From Pseudomonas putida (GTDB taxonomy: Bacteria; Pseudomonadota; Gammaproteobacteria; Pseudomonadales; Pseudomonadaceae): a stretch of DNA of 64,000 bases. Below the pieces are notes generated by a model. That model was not told where the DNA came from. It made no database searches and worked only from the letters and a program-made list of their open reading frames with translations. This document shows, one piece after another, positions 44,998 to 54,490 of the stretch. The stretch's first letter is position 1; every line of letters begins with the position of its first letter. Location of the stretch: contig NZ_JANHKS010000002.1 in the NCBI RefSeq assembly GCF_028682175.1, positions 231,804-295,803 on the forward strand. Direction: 5' to 3'. Both the position numbers and the translations under genes were made by a program.

Positions 44998-46181
44998 CCT
45001 CTCAGATCAAGCTCAGGGTACTGGGCACCTCGGTTACCTTGCTCGAATGCATTCGTCAGCGTGCCGAAGAGGATCTGGGCATCAGCCTGGAATACCAGAT
45101 CCATGACATGCAGACCGCGCAGCGCATCGCCGTCATGCACCCCCAGAGCTACGACCTCTACGATCAGTGGTTCCACAACGTCGATTTCGTCTGGCCAGCA
45201 CGGGCTATCCAGCCCATAGACACCACCCGCATCGCCCTGTGGGATGAGATCAATGACCTGCCCAAGCTCGGTCGCCTGAATCCCGGGGACAGGCTCGCCA
45301 CCGGCAGCCTGCCGTGTGACAGGCTGTACGTTCAGCACGACAACAGCCTGGGCAGCACACCCACCGAACGCATCAGCATGTTGCCCTTGACCCACAATGC
45401 CGACAGTTTCGCCTATCGCCCGGAATACCTGCCCTCAGGCTTGAGCGGCAAGGCAGAGAGCTGGTCATGGCTGCTGGACCCCGCATGGGCCGGGCACATC
45501 GCCCTGCAGAGCGACGCCGCCATTGGCGCACTGGACGCCGCGCTTGCCGTGCAGGCTGCTGGCCTCGCCAGATTCGATAACGTCGGAAATCTGAGGCTCG
45601 ATGAGATCGACACGCTGGCCCGAGTGCTGATTGCACGCCGGCGCGGCGGCCACTTTGCCGCGTTCTGGTCGGATGACCGGGAAGCGGGAGAGCTCATGCT
45701 CGGCCCGGACGTCCACATCCAGAGTCTCTGGTCGCCGACACTGATGCAACTGCACCGCGCAGGCATCGAGTACCGTCTGGCCGTACCCAAGGAAGGCTAT
45801 CGGGCATGGTTTGGCGGGCTGTCCCTGTCCAGATGCGCCGAGGGCAGTGTCAAGGATGCGGCCTATGCCTATCTGAACTGGTGGCTCTCAGGCTGGCCCG
45901 GTGCAGTCATGGCGCGCCAGGGCTTTTACCTCTCCAACCCCGCGCGAGTCAGGGAGCACCTGGCAGCCAGTGAGTGGGATTACTGGTACGACGGAAAACC
46001 CGCCTCCGAGCACCTGCTGGGCAGCGATGACGCGCCGCTCATCGAGCCAGGCCAAGTACGCGAAGGCGGCACCTACTCGCAACGCATGGGCCACATCGCC
46101 GTGTGGAACTCGGTGATGGACGAACACAACTACCTGGTGCGCAAATGGGCTGACTTTCTGCGCACGGGGCGTACGGTCTGA
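44994..46181 (+). CDS. Solute-binding-protein-like protein without signal peptide
   Basis: 395 residues of the periplasmic binding protein type II fold as seen in PotD/extracellular solute-binding proteins (SWLLDPAWAGHIALQSD, IGALDAAL, YLNWWLSG). The N-terminus (MTSQIKLRVLGTSVTLLECI) is not a signal peptide or lipobox, and no ABC permease or ATPase gene is in the operon. It is therefore probably cytoplasmic, used as a sensor, an enzyme or a carrier. Its ATG overlaps the GTPase stop (44994-44997). It is the last gene of the 39.9-46.2 kb operon. Confidence 0.82.
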   Translation: MTSQIKLRVLGTSVTLLECIRQRAEEDLGISLEYQIHDMQTAQRIAVMHPQSYDLYDQWFHNVDFVWPARAIQPIDTTRIALWDEINDLPKLGRLNPGDRLATGSLPCDRLYVQHDNSLGSTPTERISMLPLTHNADSFAYRPEYLPSGLSGKAESWSWLLDPAWAGHIALQSDAAIGALDAALAVQAAGLARFDNVGNLRLDEIDTLARVLIARRRGGHFAAFWSDDREAGELMLGPDVHIQSLWSPTLMQLHRAGIEYRLAVPKEGYRAWFGGLSLSRCAEGSVKDAAYAYLNWWLSGWPGAVMARQGFYLSNPARVREHLAASEWDYWYDGKPASEHLLGSDDAPLIEPGQVREGGTYSQRMGHIAVWNSVMDEHNYLVRKWADFLRTGRTV

Positions 46182-46217
46182 ATCACCATCACAACTGCCA
46201 GCCAGCGCGCAAAGACT

Positions 46218-47180
46218 TCAAGGCACCAGCACAATCGACCCGACGTGTTTACGTGCCGCCATGGCCTCATGAGCCAACGCTGCCTCCTCCAGCCGATACC
46301 GCGTGAGTTCCAGATGACCCAGCGCCCCTTCGCGGAAGCGCTCGAACAACTCCGAGGCTGCCCTGTCCTGATTCTGCGGGTTGACGTATTGCGGCGTTGA
46401 CGGCTGGACGTAGCGAATGCCCCGCGCGGCCAGCAGTGCGGTGTCTGCGGTGACGCTGCCCGAGGCGTTGCCGACGTGGACGAGATCACCGCCGTCGCGC
46501 AACGCGCTGATTGACGCGTCCAGCGTCTGCCGACCGACCAGGTCGTACACCACATCGACGCCCCTCCCACTGTTCACGGCCTTGATCCGCGCAGCCAGGT
46601 CCGGCTCGTCGGAACGCAACACATGATCCAGCCCCCAGCCCTCGACGATTCGGGCTTTGCCGGCTGAGCCGACCGTGGCGATGACGGTGGCGCCCAGGGA
46701 TTTGGCCCAGCGTGCAAGCAGGCTTCCCACCCCACCGGATGCGCCGTGCACGACAAGGGTTTCGCCGGCTTGAACCCCATGCACCTGCCTGACCAAAGCC
46801 CACGCCGTCAGGCCTTTCGACAGAAGCCCTGCGGCCTGTTCGCTGGAGATGTCGTCGGGGAGTTTGATCAGCGCACTGGCATCGATCACCCGCCGGTCCG
46901 CGTAGGCGCCGAACGAGAAGAAATAACCGACGCGATCCCCCACTTTCAAATGCTGCACACGCGAGCCGACAGCCTCGACGATGCCCGCTGCCTCCACGCC
47001 CATGCTGAACGGCAGTGGGACCTTGAAGGTGCCGTCCCTGAACATCGTATCAACGAAATTCACGCCGATGGCTTCGTGGCGTATCACCACCTGCTCACGG
47101 GAAGGAGACTCCAGGTCAAAGGTTTCGTGGTGAAGGACTGCGGGTGTGCCTTGCTGGTAAATCCGGATGCGTTGAGTCAT
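46218..47180 (-). CDS. Quinone oxidoreductase family MDR enzyme
   Basis: 320 residues. The GroES-like half has IGVNFVDTMFRDGTF and FSMGVEAAGIVEAVG; the Rossmann half VVHGASGGVGSLLARWA. Zinc ligands are missing. This is the Qor (zeta-crystallin) branch, which reduces quinones or enones with NADPH. The ATG at 47180 is chosen because homology begins there. The 112-base gap upstream separates it from the SDR gene, also on the minus strand; they may be co-transcribed. Confidence 0.92.
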   Translation of the reverse strand: MTQRIRIYQQGTPAVLHHETFDLESPSREQVVIRHEAIGVNFVDTMFRDGTFKVPLPFSMGVEAAGIVEAVGSRVQHLKVGDRVGYFFSFGAYADRRVIDASALIKLPDDISSEQAAGLLSKGLTAWALVRQVHGVQAGETLVVHGASGGVGSLLARWAKSLGATVIATVGSAGKARIVEGWGLDHVLRSDEPDLAARIKAVNSGRGVDVVYDLVGRQTLDASISALRDGGDLVHVGNASGSVTADTALLAARGIRYVQPSTPQYVNPQNQDRAASELFERFREGALGHLELTRYRLEEAALAHEAMAARKHVGSIVLVP

Positions 47181-47292
47181 GACTGCCTCGGCGATTGAAA
47201 ACGTAATTGGCGAGAACCTGAATCCCGGAGGTAAGTACTGCCGCACGGATGGAGCGCGGCAGTGCCGATCGGGTCGCTGGATGTAAGATCGA

Positions 47293-48042
47293 TCAGGCGC
47301 TCTGGCCGCCATCGACGTTGAGGGTGGCGCCGGTGATGTACGACGCCTCGGGGCCTGCCAGGAAGGACACGGCAACGGCGATATCTTCCGGCTGACCGTA
47401 ACGCCCCAGGGCTGCCAAGCCTGCAAGGAAGGGCGCATGGTCGGCGGTTGCGGGGTTCATCTCGGTGTTGATTGCACCCGGCTGAATGACGTTCACGGTG
47501 ATGTTGCGCGGGCCCAGGTCGCGGGCCCAGCCACGGGTGTAAGCGGCCACGGCGGCCTTGGTCGCGACGTAATCGGCAGCGCCGGGGAACGGCACGCGGT
47601 CGGCGCCCGTCGTGCCTATGGAAATGATGCGTCCACCATCGTTCATCAGGCCGACTGCAGTGCGCACAGCAGTCACGACACCGCCGACGTTGACCGCTTG
47701 CTGGCGATCGAATGCCGCGATGTCGGCATCGGGATCTCCCACGGGGCCGGTGACGAACACGCCAGCGCTGTTGACCAGGATGTCCAGGCGACCGAAGTGC
47801 TGATGGACCTGTTTGACCAGCGCGGTCACTTGCGCCGTGTCGCCTTGGTCGGCCTGAACCGCCAGCGCCTGTACGCCATGACGCTCGATCTCGGCGACCA
47901 CGTTTTGCGCCTGCTCAGGGGATTTTGCATAACTGAACGCGACGTGCGCGCCGTCTGCCGCGAGACGTTTTGCAATGGCGGCACCAATGCCACGCGAGCC
48001 GCCGGTTACCAGTGCCACCTTGCCTTGAAGTTGCTGAGTCAT
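47293..48042 (-). CDS. Short-chain dehydrogenase/reductase
   Basis: 249 residues. TGGSRGIG loop, NSAGV, catalytic SIGTTG segment and YVATK. GVAALVTGG-type start and YITGATLNVDGGQSA ending are typical of 3-oxoacyl-ACP-reductase-like SDRs. The ATG at 48042 follows GTGGAGA by ten bases. It is head-to-head with a LysR regulator (149-base gap), its probable regulator. The gap has the small palindrome TTAGCTAA (48128-48135), of uncertain meaning. Confidence 0.9.
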   Translation of the reverse strand: MTQQLQGKVALVTGGSRGIGAAIAKRLAADGAHVAFSYAKSPEQAQNVVAEIERHGVQALAVQADQGDTAQVTALVKQVHQHFGRLDILVNSAGVFVTGPVGDPDADIAAFDRQQAVNVGGVVTAVRTAVGLMNDGGRIISIGTTGADRVPFPGAADYVATKAAVAAYTRGWARDLGPRNITVNVIQPGAINTEMNPATADHAPFLAGLAALGRYGQPEDIAVAVSFLAGPEASYITGATLNVDGGQSA

Positions 48043-48191
48043 CTGTCTGATCTCCACCTGGGGCCAACCGGAATGGGTGGCTTCGTTTCGGTGAGATCAA
48101 TGTATGAGATAGCCAATGCGGGATAAATTAGCTAAAAATGACACCACTGTTCCCAAACACGGGCTAATACTTTCGGCCCTGATCTAGATGG

Positions 48192-49109
48192 ATGGGTCAT
48201 CTCGTGGACTACTTCACGGCAGTCAAAGCCTTTATCCAGGTGGTGGAAGCCGGCAGCTTCGTCAAGGCGGCGCAAACGCTGAACCTTCCACGCAACACCG
48301 TCACCAAGCACATCCAGTCGCTGGAAAGTCATCTGCGGGTGAAATTGCTCAACCGCACCACGCGACGCATCTCGCTTACCAACGATGGAACCGCCTATTA
48401 CGAGCGCATGGTGCGGGTGGTGGATCAGTGGCTGGAGGCCGAGTCGGATCTGGTCAGCGCCCAGGCCCGTCCCCATGGTCGCTTGCGGGTTGACATGGGT
48501 TCGACCATGGCGACGATGCTGGTGTTGCCCGCGCTGCCGAATTTCCAGCAACGCTACCCCGAGCTGCAACTGGACATTGGCGTCAGCGACAGGCCGGTGG
48601 ACCTGCTCGGCGACCGGGTCGATTGCGTCATCCGTGGCGGCACCTTGAGTGATCCTTCGCTGATCGCCAGGCGCCTGGGCAGCCTCACGTCCGTCACCTG
48701 CGCGACGCCCGGATACCTTGCTACCCATGGCACGCCATCGCATCCAAAGGATCTGGAAACCAATCATCAGATGGTTCGCTACTTTTTCGCCGGAACCAGT
48801 CGGCGCTTGCCCGTGGAGTTCGTCAGAGGGGACGAGCGCATCTCGGTGGACGCCAATTACTTCGTCTCGGTGAACGACTCCAATGCCCTGCTCGCCGCTG
48901 CTCTGGCCGGCATGGGCGTGTTGCAGACGCTGATGTTCATGGCCGAACCCCATTTCAAGTCCGGCGCCCTGGTCCGGTTGCTGGAAGACTGGTCACTGGA
49001 GCCCAACCCGATCTACATCGTCTACTCCCCCAACCGCCACCTCAGCGCCCGGGTCAGGGTTTTCGTGGAGTGGCTGGTGGAGTTGTTCGAGGCGAAGGGG
49101 TTGCGCTGA
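48192..49109 (+). CDS. LysR-family transcriptional regulator
   Basis: 305 residues. Winged helix within the first 65 residues (VKAFIQVVEAGSFVKAAQTLNLPRNTVTKHIQSLE) and an effector domain of the CrgA/DsdC-like branch (about 95-300). It is divergent from an SDR gene and probably controls this gene and the quinone oxidoreductase behind it. A GTG at 48204 is an alternative start. Confidence 0.9.
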   Translation: MGHLVDYFTAVKAFIQVVEAGSFVKAAQTLNLPRNTVTKHIQSLESHLRVKLLNRTTRRISLTNDGTAYYERMVRVVDQWLEAESDLVSAQARPHGRLRVDMGSTMATMLVLPALPNFQQRYPELQLDIGVSDRPVDLLGDRVDCVIRGGTLSDPSLIARRLGSLTSVTCATPGYLATHGTPSHPKDLETNHQMVRYFFAGTSRRLPVEFVRGDERISVDANYFVSVNDSNALLAAALAGMGVLQTLMFMAEPHFKSGALVRLLEDWSLEPNPIYIVYSPNRHLSARVRVFVEWLVELFEAKGLR

Positions 49110-49130
49110 AGGTTCCGGCAAAAGAGACGG

Positions 49131-49904
49131 CTAGGCCGTTGGCACCGTCCCGCCATCAATCACGAACTCAGTGCCCGTGACAGATGCCGCCCGAGGTGAT
49201 GCCAGGAACGCGATCAGTTCGGCCACCTCCAACGGCTTCGCCGGACGGCCCAGCGGGATGCCGCCCAGTGCCTGCATGACGATCTGCTTGCCGCCTTCAT
49301 AGTCCGTTCCGGCTTGCTGCGCGAGCCGCTCGGCGAGTGCGACCGATGCTTCGGTTTCGACCCAGCCGGGTGAAACCCGGACCACGCGCACACCTTTGGG
49401 CGAGACTTCTTTGGACAGGCTCTTGCTGTAGGTCGAGAGCGCGCCCTTGGCTGCGGCGTAGGCGGTGGTCGATTCCGGCAACGGAAGCTGGCTCTGGATG
49501 GAGGTCACATGGATCACGACCCCTTCCCCGCGCGCCAACATGCCCGGGAGCAAGGCGCGATCCAGGCGCACCGCCGGCAAGAGGTTCAGGTTGAGCTCGG
49601 CTTGCCACTGCTCCTCGTCCAGCGCCGCGAAACCACCGCCGGGTGCCGACGACCCGCCCAGAACATGGATCACGACGTCTACCCCACCCAGTCGCTCTTC
49701 GACCTCCCTCACCAGTGCGTGGCAGCCTTCCAGGGTGGAAAGATCCGCCGCTACCAGCAGCGCGCCGGGCAGTTGAACGTCCACCTGCCGGGCTGCAGTC
49801 ATTACCGTTGCGCCTTCCGCCACCAACAGTTCGACCACCGCCTTGCCGATGCCTTTGGTGCCACCGGTGACGAGGAATCGCTTGCCGTTCAAATCAAGGT
49901 TCAT
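49131..49904 (-). CDS. Short-chain dehydrogenase/reductase
   Basis: 257 residues. TGGTKGIG loop, HVLGGSS in place of NNAG, catalytic HVTSIQS serine and YAAAK. The ATG at 49904 is preferred because AGGAA lies seven bases upstream and homology begins there. It is divergent from the LysR gene at 50012, with a LysR-type dyad (49959-49977) in the gap. Substrate unknown. Confidence 0.9.
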   Translation of the reverse strand: MNLDLNGKRFLVTGGTKGIGKAVVELLVAEGATVMTAARQVDVQLPGALLVAADLSTLEGCHALVREVEERLGGVDVVIHVLGGSSAPGGGFAALDEEQWQAELNLNLLPAVRLDRALLPGMLARGEGVVIHVTSIQSQLPLPESTTAYAAAKGALSTYSKSLSKEVSPKGVRVVRVSPGWVETEASVALAERLAQQAGTDYEGGKQIVMQALGGIPLGRPAKPLEVAELIAFLASPRAASVTGTEFVIDGGTVPTA

Positions 49905-49958
49905 TTCGCTGTTTCCTGCATGGATTAAGTCGAAGTGATCTTGCTGCCAGGGTGATAC

Positions 49959-49977
49959 TTTGTTCAACTGGGACAAA
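49959..49977. promoter_or_regulatory. LysR-type dyad between divergent SDR and LysR genes
   Basis: TTTGTTC and GGACAAA are reverse complements except for one position, separated by AACTG. A 19-bp interrupted dyad in a divergent SDR/LysR region is the usual form of a LysR binding site. Confidence 0.6.
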
Positions 49978-50011
49978 ACCTAATGACCCATCCCGAATCT
50001 CAGGACAATCC

Positions 50012-50929
50012 ATGTCGCTCGCACGCCTGGGCTTAAGTGAGCTGGACGCGGTACTGGCAGTCGCACGCCGAGGCTCGTTCCGGCGGGCTGCCATCGATCT
50101 CAACGTCTCGACCACCGCACTGAGCAGCACCATTGCCCAACTGGAAGCGCGCCTGGAATCGCGGCTGTTCAACCGCACGACCCGCAGCGTGGCCATCACC
50201 GAAGCAGGCAGGGTATTTCTGGAGCAGGTAGGCCCTGCCCTGCAGGACTTGCGCGCAGCACTGGATGCCGTACGGTCCCACAATGCCGGGCCCTCGGGCA
50301 CGTTGCGCATCAATGCCTTCGCCAGCGCTGCCCGCTCGGCGCTGTTGCCCTTGGTGGTGGAGTTCCTGGCGCAGCATCCACAGGTGCACATTGACCTGGT
50401 CACCGAAGGCCGGCTGGTGGACATCGTCGCCGACGGCTTCGACTTCGGCGTGCGCTCGGAAAGCCTGGTGCCCAGCGACGTGATCGTCATCCCCCTCGGA
50501 CCGCCGCAACGCTACGCCGTGGTCGGCTCACCAGGCTACTTCGAAAAACACGGCACACCGCGAACGCCGTCGGACTTGCTCCAGCATCGATGTATCCGTG
50601 TGCGGCTGCCGAACGGGGCGATCTTTCCGTGGTATTTCGAACGCGATTCAGAAGTGACCCGCCTCGATGTGAGCGGGCCCTTGACCCTGGACGAGTCCAG
50701 CGTGGTCAAGGCGGTGGTGCGCCAAGGCATCGGCCTTGGCTTTTTCATGGAACAGGACGTTCAAGATGAAGTGGCAGCCGGAGAGTTCGTGCGGATTCTC
50801 GATGACTGGACACCGCCCAGAGACCGGCTGTGCCTGTACTACCCGAACCGCCGCAATCCTTCCGCAGCGGTCAGGGCATTCATCGAGCTGGCCCGGGCCT
50901 GCAGGGCCGATCCGGGCGCGCCTGCGTAA
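50012..50929 (+). CDS. LysR-family transcriptional regulator
   Basis: 305 residues. Winged helix [32 protein letters not shown] and effector domain (about 92-295). The ATG at 50012 has AGGA at seven bases. Divergent from the SDR gene at 49131-49904, repeating the same arrangement as the SDR/LysR pair 2 kb to the left. Confidence 0.92.
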   Translation: MSLARLGLSELDAVLAVARRGSFRRAAIDLNVSTTALSSTIAQLEARLESRLFNRTTRSVAITEAGRVFLEQVGPALQDLRAALDAVRSHNAGPSGTLRINAFASAARSALLPLVVEFLAQHPQVHIDLVTEGRLVDIVADGFDFGVRSESLVPSDVIVIPLGPPQRYAVVGSPGYFEKHGTPRTPSDLLQHRCIRVRLPNGAIFPWYFERDSEVTRLDVSGPLTLDESSVVKAVVRQGIGLGFFMEQDVQDEVAAGEFVRILDDWTPPRDRLCLYYPNRRNPSAAVRAFIELARACRADPGAPA

Positions 50930-50962
50930 TTCCGGGCCAGCGCGCCACCGATCAGTCAGCCG

Positions 50963-51268
50963 TCACTCAAGCACAGGCCGCAGGAAGCTTCTCTCGTAGC
51001 TGACGATGAACTTCAATTCAGTCGCCTCCTCCACCAGCCCCACGCATTCAGCATCCTGTGCCGACTGCTGCCGGTAGCGTTCGTAGTCGGCCAGGCTGGC
51101 GAAGCTGAACATGCAGTAGGCAATGTTGTTGGCGCCTTCGGCCGGCAGGAAGTAACCGTGATGGTAGCCGCCCAGGCGAGTCACTATCCCGATCCACTGG
51201 CGCGAATAGCGTTCGAAGGCAGCGACTTGATAGGGGTCGATGACGTATTTGACGTGGCAAGTAATCAT
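50963..51268 (-). CDS. NIPSNAP family protein
   Basis: 101 residues, a single ferredoxin-like dimeric alpha-beta barrel: start CHVKYVIDPYQVAAFERYSRQW, middle GGYHHGYFLPAEG, end KFIVSYERSFLRPV. NIPSNAP proteins have no firmly known biochemical activity in bacteria. It is a single gene on the minus strand. The following 211 bases (51269-51479) separate it from the nuclease gene and contain no recognisable element. Confidence 0.85.
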   Translation of the reverse strand: MITCHVKYVIDPYQVAAFERYSRQWIGIVTRLGGYHHGYFLPAEGANNIAYCMFSFASLADYERYRQQSAQDAECVGLVEEATELKFIVSYERSFLRPVLE

Positions 51269-51479
51269 GAGATCAGTCCTTTGATTTTAGAGCGGCGACA
51301 TTCTACGGATGCGCGGGGGGCTACTCAAATTTTGAACTACGGAAGGCAAGTACCGCTGACTAGCAGCCGATGCCCCTTCATCAAGCGACGTGGCAAATTG
51401 CCAAGTCTTTTCCTCAAGAGCTTTCTTTTGCCAGCACTGTGGGTATGCTGACGCATTTTTTAAGTGCAGGGATTAGCGC

Positions 51480-52787
51480 ATGGTTGTCTTCAATCGGGAA
51501 AGCGGCACTTGCTCAGCATCTGGCTCCGATGAGAAATCTGTTCCAGTAAGCGCAGAAACAGTGGTAGCGCTGCTGGGTCAATCTGCAGATCTGGTTAGCG
51601 ACGCAAATGCCAGGCTCACAGCCAGTGGTGAGCTTTTCAATCTTTTCAGTATTACCCGGATCGAACGGGACGAGGTCAACACCCATTCTGCGATGATCGC
51701 AGAGCTGTTGAATCCTCGTGGTCGTCACGGCCAGGGCGAATGCTTTCTAAAGCTTTTCCTGTCGACTATGGGTTTTGAACACCAATGTCCCATAGCTGAA
51801 GCCAAGGTCTACAAAGAGCAGGCGTTTGCAGGATATGGTCGTGTTGACATCGTGATTCGCCTGCGGGATCACCTCATTCTGATTGAGAACAAGATTGATG
51901 CCCTGGACGGCAAGGAGCAGCTCTGGCGCTACGGCGAAGTTGGCAAAGCGTCGGGGAAGAGTTGGCACTTGTGGTACCTGACCAAGAAGGGCACGAGCGC
52001 CTTGGAAACCAGCCACTGCGGCGTGCCGTACCGTCGAATGTCTTATCAGGAGCACATCCTCGACTGGCTTGAGCAGTGCATCAACGCTTCAAGCCAGACA
52101 CCGGCACTGGTGCACGCATTGATTCAGTACAAGAATCTGGTCCAGAAAATCACAGGACGGACGATGACTCACATCACACGCAACGCATTGGTTGATCTGA
52201 TTACTCAGCAGGATAACCTGATGGCTGCCGAAGCCATCGCCCAGGCGCTTCCACACGCAAAAGGAAAGGTACTGCACGAATTCTTCATGGCGCTGGAAGC
52301 TGCACTGTCGACGCATTGTGAGCCGAAGCCAGCTCCGGCTGATTTTGCCGGGCATGACTACAGCGAGGCAATTTGCAGCCGCTGGTTCATGCCTAAGCCA
52401 TTGAAACTACAGAACGTAGGTAGATTTTTTGACATTGGCGTCACAGGTGTTCTGCTGCGCATCGAAGTTGCGAGCGAGGCCCTGCACTACGGACTCGTAG
52501 GCTTTGCCCAAGGCAAGGTGGTCGACAACGACGTACTGAGTGAATTGATGGCCAGATCAAACGGGGAGCTTGTGCGACGTGATTGGAAAGCGTTCAAGTG
52601 GTATTCCCACCTCTGCTGGGATAACGTTTCGAGCAACATGAACTGCCTGTCTGATCCGGCTGCACTGGCCTCAAGGGTGCTGCACACTATCGCAGTAATC
52701 AAGTCGGCAATCCCATGCATGCCCCTTTCGGCGGGAGCACCAGCTAACGATATACACACGCCACAGCCGGCCTGCGAAAACAGCTAG
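51480..52787 (+). CDS. PD-(D/E)XK nuclease superfamily protein (PDDEXK_4-like)
   Basis: 435 residues. The N-terminal helix-rich motif VNTHSAMIAELLNPRGRHGQG (E62, H69, then HG) is the entry signature of this family. The catalytic core is D123 (GRVDIVIRL), E136 and K138 (IENKID), with Q147 and Y151 (QLWRYGEV) as supporting residues. The C-terminal half (about 230-410) is unassigned and may recognise the target. Family members occur alone or in phage-defence islands. It stands by itself between a NIPSNAP and a GST gene, and its base composition looks lower in G+C than the neighbours, which suggests horizontal transfer. AGGGA precedes the ATG. Confidence 0.85.
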   Translation: MVVFNRESGTCSASGSDEKSVPVSAETVVALLGQSADLVSDANARLTASGELFNLFSITRIERDEVNTHSAMIAELLNPRGRHGQGECFLKLFLSTMGFEHQCPIAEAKVYKEQAFAGYGRVDIVIRLRDHLILIENKIDALDGKEQLWRYGEVGKASGKSWHLWYLTKKGTSALETSHCGVPYRRMSYQEHILDWLEQCINASSQTPALVHALIQYKNLVQKITGRTMTHITRNALVDLITQQDNLMAAEAIAQALPHAKGKVLHEFFMALEAALSTHCEPKPAPADFAGHDYSEAICSRWFMPKPLKLQNVGRFFDIGVTGVLLRIEVASEALHYGLVGFAQGKVVDNDVLSELMARSNGELVRRDWKAFKWYSHLCWDNVSSNMNCLSDPAALASRVLHTIAVIKSAIPCMPLSAGAPANDIHTPQPACENS

Positions 52788-52897
52788 TAGAAGCCGCCGA
52801 TTTGCGCCAGAAGCGGTTGATCGATTGAATGAGTCTGGGGCGCTTAAGCTGGCGTGTTTGAACGCCCGGAGACGCAAGTGAAAGAGGTGCACCAAGG

Positions 52898-53521
52898 ATG
52901 CTGCGTGTGTTGGGCAAGGCGACATCAATCAACGTGCGCAAAGTGCTCTGGGCCTGCGCTGAAATCGGCCTTGATTTCGAACGAGAGGATTGGGGAGCTG
53001 GCTTCAAGTCGACCCATACCCCGGAGTTTCTGGCGCTCAACCCCAACGCGATGGTGCCGGTCATTCAGGATGGCGACTTCACCCTATGGGAGTCGAACGC
53101 CATCATTCGCTACCTCGCGTCTGCCTATGGCAAGCCCGGCCTCTACCCTGCCGACCCAAGGAAGCGGGCGAGTATCGATCGGTGGATTGACTGGCAGGCG
53201 TCCGACCTGAACCGATCCTGGAGCTACGCATTCCTGTCTCTGGTGAGGCACTCGCCGGCCCACCAGAACGCGCAGGCGCTTGCTCAAGGATGCGCGGACT
53301 GGTCCAGGCACATGGCGATTCTGAACCAGCAGCTTGAATCGACTGGTGGCTTTGTCGCAGGCGCCGACTTCTCATTGGCAGACATCCCGATTGGCCTCTC
53401 GGTCAACCGGTGGTTCGAAACTCCGTTCGAGAAGCCGGATTTTCCAGCAGTCGTTGATTACTACGAGCGGCTCGGCAGCCGGCCGGGATACAGGCTGTAC
53501 GGGAGAAACGGCACGCCGTGA
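52898..53521 (+). CDS. Glutathione S-transferase
   Basis: 207 residues. Thioredoxin-like N-terminal domain with [19 protein letters not shown] and [22 protein letters not shown] (cis-Pro and the ES glutathione site), then an all-helical domain with [11 protein letters not shown]. It conjugates glutathione to electrophiles or acts as a peroxidase. GAGG is ten bases upstream. No clear operon partner; it converges on the IclR gene. Confidence 0.92.
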   Translation: MLRVLGKATSINVRKVLWACAEIGLDFEREDWGAGFKSTHTPEFLALNPNAMVPVIQDGDFTLWESNAIIRYLASAYGKPGLYPADPRKRASIDRWIDWQASDLNRSWSYAFLSLVRHSPAHQNAQALAQGCADWSRHMAILNQQLESTGGFVAGADFSLADIPIGLSVNRWFETPFEKPDFPAVVDYYERLGSRPGYRLYGRNGTP

Positions 53522-53539
53522 CGGTTTTCCAGCCCACCC

Positions 53540-54346
53540 TCAATTATGCCGCTTCCCCGAAATCGAAGAAGCCGTGGAAATCACCAGATCCGCATAGCGG
53601 CGCATGTCGCGCTTTTCGTCCCAGCGTGAACGGGAAACCGCGATGTTGACGGCGCCGATGCCGCGGCCATTGCTGTCGACGACCGCAGCGGCGGTGGAGA
53701 TGTCGCCGTAGAAATACTGGTCTTCGACGTGGGCAAAACGTTCTTCGCGGACACGTTTGATGTGCTCGCGGATTTGCCCGACGTCAGTGATGGTAGCCGG
53801 TGTGTACTGCTGGAACTGGCTGCGCGCCAGGATGTCGTCCACTTCGTCATCCGGGTAGGTCGCCAGCAGCGCCAGGCCCGGCGCTGTGCACCACGCCGGC
53901 AGGCGGGTGCCGACGATGACGTTGGCGTTGAACACATGACGGCTGACGATACGCAACACGAAGACGATGTCGGTGTCGTTCATGACCGTAAGGTTGGTGG
54001 CCTCTTCGGTTTCACTGCTGAGCTGTTGCAGGTACGGCGCGGCCCGGTTGACCAAATCGCTGGAGACCAGGTACTGGAAGGTGAAGTCCAGCAACTTGGG
54101 GGACAGTTCGTATTTCTTGCCCGGGTCCTTGTTGAGGTAGCCCAGGGTCGAGAGGGTATGGGTGAAGCGCTGAGTGGCGCTCAGGTCCATGCCGGTGAGG
54201 CTGGCGATGTCGGACAGGGATAACTGGCGCTGGCTGCCGTTGAAGGCCATCAACACCTTCATGGCTTTCTCCACCGACTGAACATAGAGCGAGGATTCCT
54301 TGGGATCACTCGCGGCGGATTTTCGTGGAGCTTTTGGGTTCGCCAT
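53540..54346 (-). CDS. IclR-family transcriptional regulator
   Basis: 268 residues. N-terminal winged helix (VQSVEKAMKVLMAFNGSQRQLSLSDIASLTGM, SATQRFTHTLSTLGYL) and the IclR effector domain (about 95-260; LPAWCTAPGLALLA is the usual ligand-loop region). It stands at the 3' side of the CoA ligase/ABC transporter cluster and likely controls it; an 11-bp inverted repeat before the enoyl-CoA hydratase gene (60807-60842) is a candidate site. Confidence 0.92.
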   Translation of the reverse strand: MANPKAPRKSAASDPKESSLYVQSVEKAMKVLMAFNGSQRQLSLSDIASLTGMDLSATQRFTHTLSTLGYLNKDPGKKYELSPKLLDFTFQYLVSSDLVNRAAPYLQQLSSETEEATNLTVMNDTDIVFVLRIVSRHVFNANVIVGTRLPAWCTAPGLALLATYPDDEVDDILARSQFQQYTPATITDVGQIREHIKRVREERFAHVEDQYFYGDISTAAAVVDSNGRGIGAVNIAVSRSRWDEKRDMRRYADLVISTASSISGKRHN

Positions 54347-54439
54347 AGATACGCAGCATCAATTTGAAAAGCCGATTATCCGCATACTGAGCCACATGTT
54401 CTATTGCTATTCACTAAATATTTCACGAATACCTGCCTT

Positions 54440-54480
54440 GGCCGAAGGAAGTGATCGCGGCGGGATCACTTCCTCCGGCC
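54440..54480. terminator. Long hairpin between the IclR and CoA ligase genes
   Basis: A 17-base arm (54440-54456) pairs with 54464-54480 at 16 of 17 positions around a seven-base loop. It lies 10 bases after the ligase stop on the minus strand. No T-run follows, so it may act as a Rho-type or mRNA-stabilising structure rather than a classical terminator. Confidence 0.6.
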
Positions 54481-54490
54481 TGCGGGCGAT

